DNA of 64,000 nt, taken from the NCBI GenBank assembly GCA_035582835.1, contig JAYKAV010002788.1, positions 3,119,389 through 3,183,388 on the forward strand. Reading direction: 5' to 3'. Of the stretch, positions 51,601 through 62,600 are shown one piece after another. The stretch is from Phoebastria nigripes. Taxonomy: Eukaryota; Chordata; Aves; Procellariiformes; Diomedeidae. The first letter of the stretch is position 1. Every line of letters starts with the position of its first letter. The notes beneath the pieces were generated by a model. That model did no database searches and was not told the DNA's origin. It was given only the letters and a program-made list of their open reading frames with translations. The position numbers and the translations under genes were made by a program.

Positions 51601-52377
51601 CAAAACTTACTTAATGTTTCAATGGAGTCCTCTGGGCAAAACCAATGAATCCTAATAAGCACTTTCCACAAGATTTTGCAGCCCTTCAAACTTATTGTGA
51701 AGATCAAACCATAATTTTTAGCTTGAATATCACTTTACAATTTAATGTCATGCATGCACATATGACATTAAATCATAAGATCGTTTATAAGACACATTAG
51801 TTACTGGGAATAAGCTCTGGACGCTCCATAAACTCCTCCCCAAAAGCATTTTTGTCATAAAATCTTTCAAGAGGATTCTGAATCCCAGAGATCTCTGTGA
51901 ATAGTTTCATAGCTTTAATCTCATCTGTATCTGACAGCAAAAGCAGTAACACAACTCTTGGAACGACTTCTATAAATCTTTACACAAAACTAACCACCTG
52001 GGCAAACTACGTAAGAGTGCTGTCTTCACAGCAGCTTCCATGGGAACTTTGCTTTGCATCACGGTCCTGAGGAATCAAACCCAGCTGAAACTGGGACTGT
52101 AACACAGTAACCTGCTTACCAAGGGTTTTCACAAGAGACTACCAACCTCTTTTTGTATCACCCTCTAACATTTCCATCCCATTCATACCCAACTCCCTCA
52201 TTTCACCCTGACACTAGAAGTTCCCATTATCTCCATACAAATCCATAGCCAAGTGTTTCAGGGGGTCACACTGTAATTGAGGGTTGATTTTTTTTCCTGA
52301 ACTGATCTTCACAAATTGTTTTCAGTTGTGCTCACAGCACAACATTCTAAATTGAGATGCAAAAGGACAAATGGAAG
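48607..52377. other. AT-rich unique sequence, no gene recognised
   Basis: No supported gene. An A15 tract lies near 49,995-50,009. Confidence 0.45.
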
Positions 52378-54031
52378 GAAATGGGAGACCTGGTTACCCG
52401 GGATACAGAGAAGGCGGAGGTACTCAATGAATTCTTTGCCTCAGTCTTCACGGGCAAGTGCTCAAGCCTCACTGTCCAAGCCACAGAAGGCAAAGGCAGG
52501 GACTGGGAGAATGAAGAGTCGCCCACTGTAGGGGAAGATCAGGTTCGAGGACCATCTAAGGAACCTGAAGGTGCACAAGTCCATGGGACCCGATGCGATC
52601 CATCCGCAGGTCCTGAAGGAATTGGCCAATGAAGTTGCTAAGCCACTATCCATCATATTTGAGAAGTCGTGGCAGTCCGGTGAAGTTCCCACTGACTGGA
52701 AAAGGGGAAACATAACCCCCATTTTTAAAAAGGGAAAAAAGGAAGACCTGGGGAACTACAGGCCAGTCAGTCTCACCTCTGTGCCTGGGAACATCATGGA
52801 ACAGATCCTCCTGGAAGCTATGCTAAGGCACANGGAGGACAGGGAGGTGATTCGAGACAGCCAGCATGGCTTCACCAAGGGCAAGTCCTGCCTGACCAAC
52901 CCAGTGGCCTTTTATGATGGAGTGACTACATCAGTGGACATGGGCAGGGCTACAGATGTTGTCTATCTGGACCTCTGTAAGGCCTTTGACACAGTCCCCC
53001 ACAACATTCTTCTCTCTAAACTGGAGAGGTATGGATTTGATGGGTGGACTGTCCGGTGGGTGAGGAATTGGNTGGATGGTNGCATCCAGAGGGTAGTGGT
53101 CAACGGCTCAATGTCCAGAGGAAGATCANTGATGGGTGGCATCCCGCAGGGGTCNGTACTGGGACCAGTACTGTTTAATACCTTCATCAATGACATAGAC
53201 AGTGGGATNNAGTGCACCCTCAGCAAGTTTGCAGATGACACCAAGCTGAGTGGTGCTGTCGACACGCCTGAGGGANNGGATGCCATCCAGAGGGACCTGG
53301 GCAAGCTGGAGAAGTGGGCCTGTGTGAACCTCATGAGGTTCAACAAGGCCAAGTGCAAGGTCCTGCACCTGGGTCAGGGCAACCCCTGGTATCAATACAG
53401 GCTGGGGGATGAAGGGATTGAGAGCAGCCCTGCCGAGAAGGACTTGGGGGTACTGGTGGATGAAAAGCTCAACATGAGCCAGCAACGTGTGCTCTCAGCC
53501 CAGAAGGCCAACCGTATCCTGGGCTGCATCAAAAGAAGCATGGCCAGCNGGTCGAGGGAGGTGATTCTGCCCCTCTNCTCNGCTCTGGTGAGACCCCACC
53601 TGGAGTACTGCGTCCAGCTCTGGAGCCCTCAGCACAGGAAGGACATGGACCTGTTGGAGCAGGTCCAGAGGAGGGCCACAAAAATGATNAGNNNGATGGA
53701 ATGCCTCTCCTATGAAGAAAGGCTGAGAGAGTTGGGGTTGTTCAGCCTGGAGAAGAGAAGGCTCTGGGGAGACCTTACTGCAGCCTATCAGTACTTAAAG
53801 GGGGCTTATAAGAAAGATGGGGACAGACTTTTTAGCAGGGCCTGTTGCAACAGGACAAGGGGTAATGGCTTTAAACTAAGAGAGGGTAGATTTAGACTAG
53901 ATATAAGGAAGAAAATTTTTACAATGAGGGTGGTGAAACACTGGAACAGATTGCCCAGAGAGGTGGTGGATGCCCCATCCCTGGAAACATTCAAGGTCAG
54001 GTTGGACGGGGCTCTGAGCAACCTGATCTAG
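52378..54031 (+). pseudogene. CR1 ORF2 reverse transcriptase, truncated and frameshifted
   Basis: This encodes the reverse transcriptase that copies CR1 RNA at a nicked target. Two frames are needed. The first runs to about 52,547. There an extra base in the CGAGGACC stretch (about 52,548-52,550) shifts the frame by +1, and the second runs open for 487 codons from the in-frame ATG at 52,571. Counting from that [10 protein letters not shown] is at residue 62, catalytic AFD at 138-140, GIPQG at 190-194 and FADD at 220-223, so both acidic catalytic motifs are intact. The product ends LSNLI. The missing endonuclease and the frameshift make it non-autonomous. Ambiguous bases give unknown residues and might hide a stop. 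The antisense ORFs are shadows. Confidence 0.9.
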
Positions 54032-54041
54032 TTGAAGATGT

Positions 54042-54058
54042 CCCTGCCTATGGCAGGG
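54042..54058 (+). other. CR1 3'-UTR hairpin
   Basis: CCCTGCC and GGCAGGG form a 7-bp stem around a TAT loop just after the ORF2 stop. CR1 3' ends typically carry this hairpin, and the region is thought to be recognised by the element's own reverse transcriptase. Confidence 0.7.
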
Positions 54059-54117
54059 GGGTTGGACTAGATGACCTTTAAAAGGTCCCTTCCAATCCAA
54101 ACTATTCTATGATTCTA

Positions 54118-54965
54118 AATCCTGGTTTCCTTGATCCTGGTAGAAATCTTGCTGTTTGTCACAGGTCCATAAGCACACCTACAGAACCCCTGCTGAAGTA
54201 CCTGTTTCCCTTGGGACAGGCAAGTTAGAAACAGCCAAATCTGTAGAATTAGGTTCTGAAAAAAAAACAGTTTGCATGGTACTGCTGCATCAATAATTGC
54301 ACTCTGAACAGACAAAACTACTTGCATGTATACAGGCAGGGATATGGATGTACGCTTTCCAGTAGCCACACATAGTAACAGAAATTTGGCTTCATATTCC
54401 TACCCTTGTCCAGTCCCAGTATGAACTGGAGACACTAGGGCACAGCAGGGTAGGCATTTCAGACACACTAGATTAACTGCATGCATGCACGCACATCAAA
54501 CGAGTACACTTATAGCAGCCTTTTAAGGACAATCACCTAAATTAATTTCTTTCCACCTAGATAACCTTTCTNGATGGAAGACAAAGATGTGTCCCAGTAT
54601 ACACAGACCAAACAAATTGTACTGAGCAAACCAGAGCTGTACTCAAAACTCAACAGAAAAAAGGCTTGATAAGAAGTCCTTTATAAAAGAGACTTAAGTA
54701 ACTCATGACATCACATAAACCCATGGGAAGAGAAATTGCTGACTGCAANGCTTTGGGTTCAAAAAACACAGAGGCTCTAGATCCTGCCCACCATTTTGAA
54801 ATTCTCTTACATGATATTTCCAGGATAGCTGGGTGATGATGACTTAACTTTCAAGAGCTATTCTCATTCTCTCCTTAGTTGTCATTTTAATTGTGCATAA
54901 AAGGGGTTCAGAAACCTGCGTTCGTTAAAACTGTCCACATTTCATCTTATGCCAGGTGTTCTTCT

Positions 54966-54966
<1 letters not shown>
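54118..54966. other. Unique sequence after the CR1, no gene recognised
   Basis: Nothing supported. Ns are at 54,572 and 54,749. Confidence 0.4.

Positions 54967-55020
<54 letters not shown>
54967..55020. repeat. Pure A54 homopolymer
   Basis: Fifty-four uninterrupted A bases between CTTCTC and GAAGAG. CR1 does not make long poly-A tails and no retroposon body is recognised before it. It is either an expanded homopolymer, the tail of an unrecognised retrocopy, or an assembly artefact. Confidence 0.95.
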
Positions 55021-55022
<2 letters not shown>

Positions 55023-57908
55023 AGAGAGACACCCAGAGAGCAATGCAATCCAACTGCAAGTCCCATGGCAGGTTTTCCCATCTTCCATACAATAGAATTA
55101 GTAACGTGAACTCATAAAAAAATAAAATAAAAGGAAAAAAAAAAAATCTCAGTAAGGTCAACAATGAAATTTGTTTATTGCTAAACAAATGGCTAAACAC
55201 TAGCACTGAAAGGAAAATGGCTGCATAACTCAACATAACAAATTACATTCTGAAACAGTAATTCGCCTGCAACATTTGTATTGATTCTCACAGATAATAA
55301 TATCTCCCCCTAAAACATATTTCATGTTGTCTTCACTCAATTGATCAGGAGTGTTTTATAAATGTTTCGATCAGTCTGATGAGGCTTTTAGCTATACATG
55401 TGCATCCTGCAATTTTGTTGAGCTCCAAAAACATGCAGGTAAAAAGAATCCATATTTTTGTTACATGCTGTTTCCTTCTATATATCCACTACCTTGCTAA
55501 GAACATACTACACTAGATTTATCAGCAACAATCAGCTGTTTGTGTCTTCTACAAGAGAGTAACTGTATCAAAAAGGAAGGTTTTTCCCAACACATATTTT
55601 ATATGTTTGGCAAATCACTGATATTTTTAGGTTCCCTGTTGATACAGATCCAGATATTTTTTCATCCTAGCACACTGTCACTGAGTTCTAGTTCAGACTG
55701 AGGGATAATACATTAACTCTTACCAACATAGTAAGTCTGACACTATATCAGCATTGTATGTTGCATGTGCATGTCAAGATACAGGTGAGCAATAACACTC
55801 AAGAAAACTGGAATTGCATTTATAACACAGATCCTAAAATCAAAAGTTTTTATTAAGGTAAGTAGTCAAGAGACAGACACTTGAGGGCTATTAAAATCAT
55901 TAACAATGTATGTCATCTTAATGGATTATAAAGATGTTAAATTTGACACTCTAAAGTCAGTGTACAAACACACCACAACATGAGCNTTAGCAGTCACAGT
56001 TACAGCATTCCCCTGATTCCATTTCACTATTCCAATGAACCTAAATCCTGACTTTCAGGGAACAAGCCTAAGAGAGAATTCAAGTACGATACTTATAATG
56101 CAGCGCTAGTTCTCATATGCAATTCCCATCAAGGTATAAAATACCACGATAGGTTGAGCTGTAGCTGTAGGAAAGTGGACAGCGATCAACAACTCATTTT
56201 ATCTAGACTACCAACAACTCAGAAATCTGCCATGAGTGGATCCATCCTGAAGATGGAAATCAAGACATAGAAGGGCCCGCCTCTCATTAGCAATTACTTG
56301 AAGCATTCGGCTGTCCTTCTGAAACTAAGCACAGTTGTGACAAACCTAATAAACTCTGTTAGCAAGCTCAAATCCCACAAGCAACAAAGGAAAATGGTGC
56401 TTCCACCTCTGTCAGTAAAAATTATCATGGACAGAAGGCTAATTTTATGCACACAGTGGCTACACAGAAACAAATCTACAGCAGTGTCAATGCAGCCACT
56501 TGTTTTCTCCCTGTACTGACATTTGAGGATATTTGTCCTCTATGAAAAAGCACTTTATGCAGCTCAATCACTCATTACTATACAGACATTTTAAAATTTG
56601 GCTTCATTACATGTCGCAGCATCACCAGCACTGACTAGGGATAATAATTCAGTTTCAAAGCAGCACTCTGATATTTTGAGGTTAGGTCAGACAATGCTCA
56701 GACTCGTCTGGTCACTGTCTCAAGAAACATTAATTCTCTCAAAGTGTCTGTTTACAAGTGAGAAGGTGGATCCATCCACCCCAGGAAATCTGGTGCAGAG
56801 ACAAGGAGGGCTAGAGGCTCAGCATGACCTCTCTACTCCTCCACCACCTCATTCTGTGAAGAAATCAGTATCCAAGATCGATCTGAATCAAGCCGTGCAT
56901 GGACCTGTACATGGACATCCCATTTCCCAGATCACTGTATTTACCATCTGTTTTTTATCCTTTGCTTGAGGAAGTTTTAGTCAGAAGTCTCAGCAAAACA
57001 TTCTGTGATGCTCCAACAAATCAAAAAACTCAGCAAAGTTTTTACAAAAAAGTCTTCTCACCAGTTCTACCTATTACACAGCCTGTACCATGTGCTTTTC
57101 CATTCAGCATCTAAAAGAAAAAATGCCTCACACTTCTCAGTACTGTTTTTGAATAGGTATATAGGAAATGCAGAATATCATTATTCCATTATGCAGCAGT
57201 AGAAGTAGCACGAAATACATGTGTGGCACGTTCCCTCTGTGCTCCTATGATAATTTTAAGAGTGTCTGTTATTGGTGTGATTAACAAGGTTCAGCTCAGT
57301 CCTATCACTTTAACAGCACACACAAGGTCTGTGAGCATACCTGTTTGTGACAGCTTCCCACCCAGTTATGTAGGTTGGTCTTTTCCTCTTTCAGAATTAA
57401 CTTTTCACCTGTAAGTGCAACTTGAACAAAATTTTGGGTTTGTGAGGCATCCTCCTCCATGTGAAACAGATCCAGCTCTTCCACACCGCACTACTGCTTT
57501 AAAAATTTACCATCAGGAAAGGTGCTGACATAATATCCTAATTTAAATGGTTATTTTTTCCCTTGTTAAATCCTCAAGTGTTTTGAATACAGCAGCAGGG
57601 TATAATAGAATGTGAATAAGTAATGAAAGATAAAGAAGTGGATTTAAATAAAATATCCCCTATTACCATTCTTAATTCTTATCTATTGGTAAGACGACAG
57701 CCATCTGGAATATTACAGCAAGGTGTGCATTCAAGAAGAACCCAGACAGAACAAAATGCAATTCAAAACCCAGAATAACAATCTTAAATCAGGTTTTAAG
57801 AGGACGCCTGGCTACCAAGAAATACTGCAACCATGCCGATTTATCTTATTCCAGCCTGCATTTTGCTGGACGCAAGGCTGGTGATCCAAAGTTGAGGGTA
57901 GGATTCTG
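55021..57908. other. AT-rich unique sequence, no gene recognised
   Basis: Nothing supported. An N is at 55,986. The short ORFs near 56.3-57.4 kb show no motif. Confidence 0.45.
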
Positions 57909-58038
57909 CGCGACGCTGCTGTGGAGGGTCTCCAGCAAGAGGGGCTCCCCTCCCGCAGCCCACTCGCAACTGTGCGGCGCGCGTCTCTCGCGGCAATACC
58001 GCCCTCTCGTGCTGCCAGGACGGCAGAGGAGGCTGCCG
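57909..58038. promoter_or_regulatory. CpG-dense patch, candidate regulatory element
   Basis: I count 15 CpG dinucleotides in these 130 bases (for example CTGCGCGACG and TGCGGCGCGCGT), far above the surrounding sequence. Such retention suggests an unmethylated or GC-biased element. It lies directly beside the TAAT-rich stretch at 58,050-58,140. No convincing coding frame or TATA box is evident. It could be a small promoter or enhancer, or simply an exon of a GC-rich transcript. Confidence 0.4.
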
Positions 58039-58049
58039 GCCTCTGAAAG

Positions 58050-58140
58050 GCTATCATTACTTTAATTGCAGATTAATTACAGCCTTTCACCAAGGTCAAA
58101 AGGAACATTTGGAGGCAGCATAAATGGTATTATGTGGAAA
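58050..58140. promoter_or_regulatory. TAAT-rich and AAGGTCA-containing candidate enhancer
   Basis: Clustered homeodomain-type cores (TTTAATTGCAG, GATTAATTACAG) are followed by CCAAGGTCAAAAGG, a nuclear-receptor monomer-like site, at about 58,090-58,103. This mix beside a CpG-rich patch resembles vertebrate conserved non-coding elements. Conservation cannot be assessed from one sequence. Confidence 0.3.
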
Positions 58141-58739
58141 ATACATAATGTTAAAAAGCTTTTTTTTTTTGATGTAAAATTTGACATTTGCTGCCTTAAT
58201 GAGTATAGAGCTTGCCTCTCTCAGTGTAAAACCCTGCAGTAAGGCATCTCTCTCGCGTATGAAAACAGTGACCCTTTAACCCACACACCAAACAAAATTC
58301 AGCGAACACGAGGCTTTTCTCTAAATTAAATCATTTTTGAAAATACCTTCTATTGAAATTAATTCTTTCAAATGAGACTGGCCAATAACGTTATGCTACC
58401 TGTAATTATATTTATGTGATATTTGTAAGAACATCAAACTTCTAAATGGATCCAATTCAGAAGTAATGGAAACAGCAGTGCAGAGTGGCTGTTGAGTGCA
58501 AGCAATAAATCATATAAATTGCATAATTACAACTTCCCATGGCTTCAGAGACAGTTTGCACTAGGAAAAGCAATGAATGATAAAGCGGGATGAGTTTTAT
58601 AACCCCTAAAAGGAGAAAGCTCTAGTATGGTAGTCAGGACACAGAGGTGATAGCACAGTCCCTCCTCCAGAGCACGTTCAACTATGGGGGACCCACCACC
58701 TCTCTCCAGCCTTGCCCCTGTCCTGTGGGCCAGGGGAGC
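58141..58739. other. AT-rich sequence next to the candidate enhancer
   Basis: TAAT and AATTA cores continue through about 58,321-58,530, in a style like conserved non-coding DNA. No gene recognised. Confidence 0.35.
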
Positions 58740-58836
58740 CAGAGAGGTGGATTCAAATCCTAGACACAGGAGAAACTGAATCCGGATATTGCACACTGAG
58801 ATAGCGCCCTAACCATTGGGCCACTGATCTCCCACC
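58740..58836 (-). mobile_element. tRNA-derived SINE relic
   Basis: On the minus strand a box-A-like TGGCCCAATGGTTAGGGCGC begins at about 58,824, and a degenerate box B (CGGATTCAGTTTC) begins 40 bases further on, at about 58,784, the tRNA spacing. Beyond it a second segment, AGGATTTGAATCC (58,761-58,749), repeats the TTGAATCC theme. I have seen this layout in old tRNA-derived SINEs of reptiles and birds, but I cannot name the family with confidence. Mutated boxes make Pol III activity unlikely. Confidence 0.6.
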
Positions 58837-58844
58837 TCTTCCTT

Positions 58845-58863
58845 GGGGGGGGGGGGGGGGGGG
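58845..58863. repeat. G19 homopolymer
   Basis: Nineteen Gs followed by (TG)n, next to the 5' edge of the SINE relic. Length is likely to be unstable and hard to sequence. Confidence 0.9.
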
Positions 58864-59633
58864 TGTGTGTGGAATTAAATTCACCTGCTTCTGGAGGTTT
58901 GCAAGGGGAGGAGACTTAAGGTTTGCTTTTGGCTGAAGGAAACATTTCATGCATTACTAAATCAAGAGCTTCTTCCAATGTACAATACCTTCTCTTCAAA
59001 TGTATCCTCAGTTTTCTTGCCTCCTCCCTGCCCCCGCTTAAATTCTTCCACTGAAGCTTTTCTTTCCCCTCCCTCAATTTTCCAGTTCATTAGACAAAAT
59101 GAAAAATAAATTATTTGCAGTATCCAAATCACAGCTGCCCCCTCAGGACAACGGAGGAACAGCCCCTTCCCTTTTCTTCATTGCAGCTGATTTACTACCA
59201 GTCACAACTGAGCTGAGCCAGTACCGTACCCCGCCAGGCAGGGAAGTGCCTTCTCGGTGCTCTCTGATAATGCAGGCACAAAGTAAGTGGCAAAACAAGA
59301 ACTGGCATAAGGCTTCTCATAATACTTAGTTAAGCTGGCACAGATGATGATACAAGACTCCAGTGAATGCTACAACAGTTTAACTTAATGTTACTTTCTC
59401 TCTGCTAGCAAATTGCTCCCGTTTTCCAACCAATTTACAGCCCACATACCTACTCTGCTGTTGTAAGTGTTTACAGTAAATCAGATTTGCCTGTGACTGT
59501 TGGAGCAATAACTCTCAGCAAAGGGGGCAGCAAGAACATATTTCAATCTAATAAAATAAATGATGGCAGATTAAGCTCTCTTTTAAAGAAAGCCTTATCA
59601 AAACCTACAGAGAGACAGTCATTTCACAGAGGC
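58864..59633. other. Unique sequence, no gene recognised
   Basis: Nothing supported between the two G tracts. Confidence 0.4.
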
Positions 59634-59646
59634 GGGGGGGGGGGGG
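59634..59646. repeat. G13 homopolymer
   Basis: Thirteen uninterrupted Gs after GAGGC. Second long G tract within 800 bases. Confidence 0.9.
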
Positions 59647-62600
59647 TGCCGAAGCTGGGAAGAGTTAAAGAGCTTGCTGTCACTCACACATCATGTGCCC
59701 AAATAACAAAAATAATGTGTGAAGAAAACAATCACCTACAGTAGGAATGGGGAACAAAAGCTAAATGAGTTTTGCCTGTGCTAGTGACCTTTGACTGCTA
59801 GACAGTCAGATAACTTATCCTACCTAATCTCTTATTACAGTTATTCTTGGACAGCAACTCTTCCATTACTATGCTTTCTACCTATTTTATAGCATTAAAA
59901 GCTCACAATACTCAGACTTAAACTATTCCCTGAAGAATACCCTAGGTACTGAAGCAGAATTCTTCATTAAACAATCATTTTAGGTAGGTTGTTTCCAGAA
60001 ATGTATCTTCTTGCCTTTTTAAACTTTACAGCTAATGTAATTTCCAGAAATATCTTGCGTATACAAGTTTATCACCAGCAGCAAAACACCATAGTGGAAA
60101 TAAAGACAGAAAGAAAGAAATAATAATTCCAAAGGCAAGTCATCTTGGTCTCCCTGATGGAGACACACAGGAGAAATATTCCTCTGTGGGATCATCACAC
60201 TCTGCCTTGAGAGCTTAGTACTTCCATCACAGCTCAACATGGTCCTTTTTCTAACGGGGAACTGAAAGAACAGATGGGAACCTGGAAAACGCTGCTGAAG
60301 GAAACACACATTCGTGATGTGCAATGGCACAGCTAAGCCAGGGTTACCCGGCCACAAACCCTGTAAGCACCACATTGAACAGGGATAATGGGTGGGGTAA
60401 GAAAAATAGGTTTGTGATAAGGAAACTGTACAACAGTGTATGTCCACCTGAGAGCTGCGCAGAGCATTGTCTCTAGCCTGGTTATCATTAATAAGAGCAG
60501 ACCACCTTATAGCAAGGCAGAGCAGTGTTTTGGGTGAAGGCATTTCATCACAGCATCAACCTGTTCTGGGACAGGAAAAGGACCTGGCAGTATAGAGCAC
60601 TACTTATCTAAATAGAGATGGGTCTCCTTCTGCTTTGAGAATTTCAGATACGTTGCTGCTGGGAGCGGGGAGTGAAATACTGTTGGTTAGTCGCTGCTGG
60701 TTTACACTGCACAAATAGTAAAATACAGCCTAAAGAAATTTCTTGGGATAGCAAGAAGGAGGTATGTGCCTAGGAGAAAGAAGCAGATATGGCCTCCCAT
60801 TTGGCTTATTCTCTTCCACTAAACTTGTAGACTGGAAAAATACTTGTCAGCAAGTATTGGCAATTTTTAGAGCAACCATCTAACTACCAAGTCCACAAAT
60901 CATGCAAGTGTAATGAAGAATCTTTCTGTAACTCAGGTGTGCTACACGTGGATTGAAACAGTTGTTAAAAAGAAGTAACGTTGAGCATCAAATGTGGAAA
61001 GCTCAGTTAAACTGGGGAAAAATAAAGATAACAACAAAAATAATTTACAGAATAGAAAATGAAATTAACTGCAAAGTCTGCCCATGCAGCTTACTTCAAG
61101 AACCATTTCCAACAGGAAAAACTATTGGAAAAGAGAGAATAGCATAATAAATTAAATGAAATTATTTTGCACATACATGGATACACATAAAAAGACTACA
61201 GAAGATGCAAAAGGTTTGAACAGGGATGAGGAAAGAGAAAAGTAAAAGATAAATAAAGGAAAAATACATGTCGACTGGACTTAGGAAGATGAAGGTTTAC
61301 AATGAAAGTAAACATATAACAAAAGTAGGAAGAACAATTAAGGAAAAAAAAAGGAAAAGTTGTAAACAACTTAATGCACAGATTTTAGAGGTTAAAACTT
61401 TTTTTCTACTGCAGAGATGCATGGCATTTATCAGAGATGGACAAATATTAAAGCACATGCTTCGCAGAACACTTAATGCTAGAAAGAGGGTATAAAATAA
61501 ACATAGGAATGCCAAAGACAACAGACTCTGGGGGTTCAGAACTTTTAAAACAACTCCCCAAACCCAAGAGAATTTTAAAAGATACAAATTTTCTTACTTC
61601 TTTATCTTTCTTTGAAAGGCATAAAAGGATGCCTGGTACCCTACCTAGGGGGAAGCTACAGAAGCAGAACTAACTAATAAATGTATAGCCTGATGTTTCT
61701 CAGCTGCAGTTCAGCATTTTAGCACCGTGACAAAGTATTCTAACACAGGAAAAGATCCTGGTGCCCTGGTACTTNATCCTGCAAAACTGTGAAAACATCT
61801 TCCATTTAGACCAGTAAATATTGGTTTTCAAGGTCAGACAGACAGCTTGTAAAACGNTCTACGCTTTTAGAGTGTTCTGTGTTTTCCTGCAGTCTCCATT
61901 TCCCTAACCAATTCACTCATACACTACACAAGTAACCTCAGCAGGGGTCACCATGAGAGGCAAAATGCAAGCAGCATAAGAATGAGATAACACCTACATA
62001 CTGTGCCTTTGAGGAATTAAACAAGTCAGAGAAGACTTGGACATGGCAGCTTCTTTTAAGAATAAATAAATCAGGTAGAGAGAGTGGTCTTCGTGAATTG
62101 TGCACTGCCCTGGAAAAGGTGTGAAATTGTGCTCCACGTGATCAGGAGCTCAGATGAGCAGAACTTCAATGAATTATTGAATTGTAAGAAAACAATTTCA
62201 TATAGCATAAGCTGGACAAGAAAATAAAACATGCAGAGACTGAAAAAAGTATTGGGAGCTAGTGAATTAAAAACGAAAGAAAAAGGGGGAAAGAAGAGAA
62301 CGAGGAGTTACTGCAGAACCCAAGTGAACTGTAAAACTAATAGAAAATGTTAATAACGTCCTGCACTGGGCTTCATTCATTTAAAAAAATACCGAAATAG
62401 GAATAGCTTCTCTAGTTATCATCATATTGATAAAACAACAGTTCTAGAACACAAGTCTAACAGAGATTACTGCATTCACTGATCCTGGCCATCTGCAAAA
62501 CACAGGCAGTAAGATTTCTCTGAATTCATTCCAGCTGGAACTACGTATAAAAAACCAAACAGTTACTGGGAATTTACAACAATCTTTGCTGAACTCTGGC

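Larger units (their letters stand above)
52378..54117 (+). mobile_element. 5'-truncated CR1 LINE
   Basis: Homology begins near 52,378, just upstream of the EN-RT linker end ([20 protein letters not shown]). It runs through the whole reverse transcriptase and the C-terminal region to the 3' UTR. After the stop at 54,029-54,031 come the CCCTGCC/GGCAGGG hairpin (54,042-54,058), the GGTTGGACTAGATGACCTTT block and a CTATGATTCTA end, all diagnostic of CR1. The endonuclease domain and ORF1 are missing, as in most CR1 copies. No target-site duplication is expected for CR1, and none is seen. Sixteen Ns fall inside it. Confidence 0.95.

Noticed and set aside
52963..54100. Antisense ORFs over the CR1
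   Set aside because: Shadows of the CR1 reverse transcriptase frame.
60019..60543. 174-codon minus-strand ORF
   Set aside because: No recognisable motif and no splice or promoter context; not similar to retroviral or LINE proteins I know.
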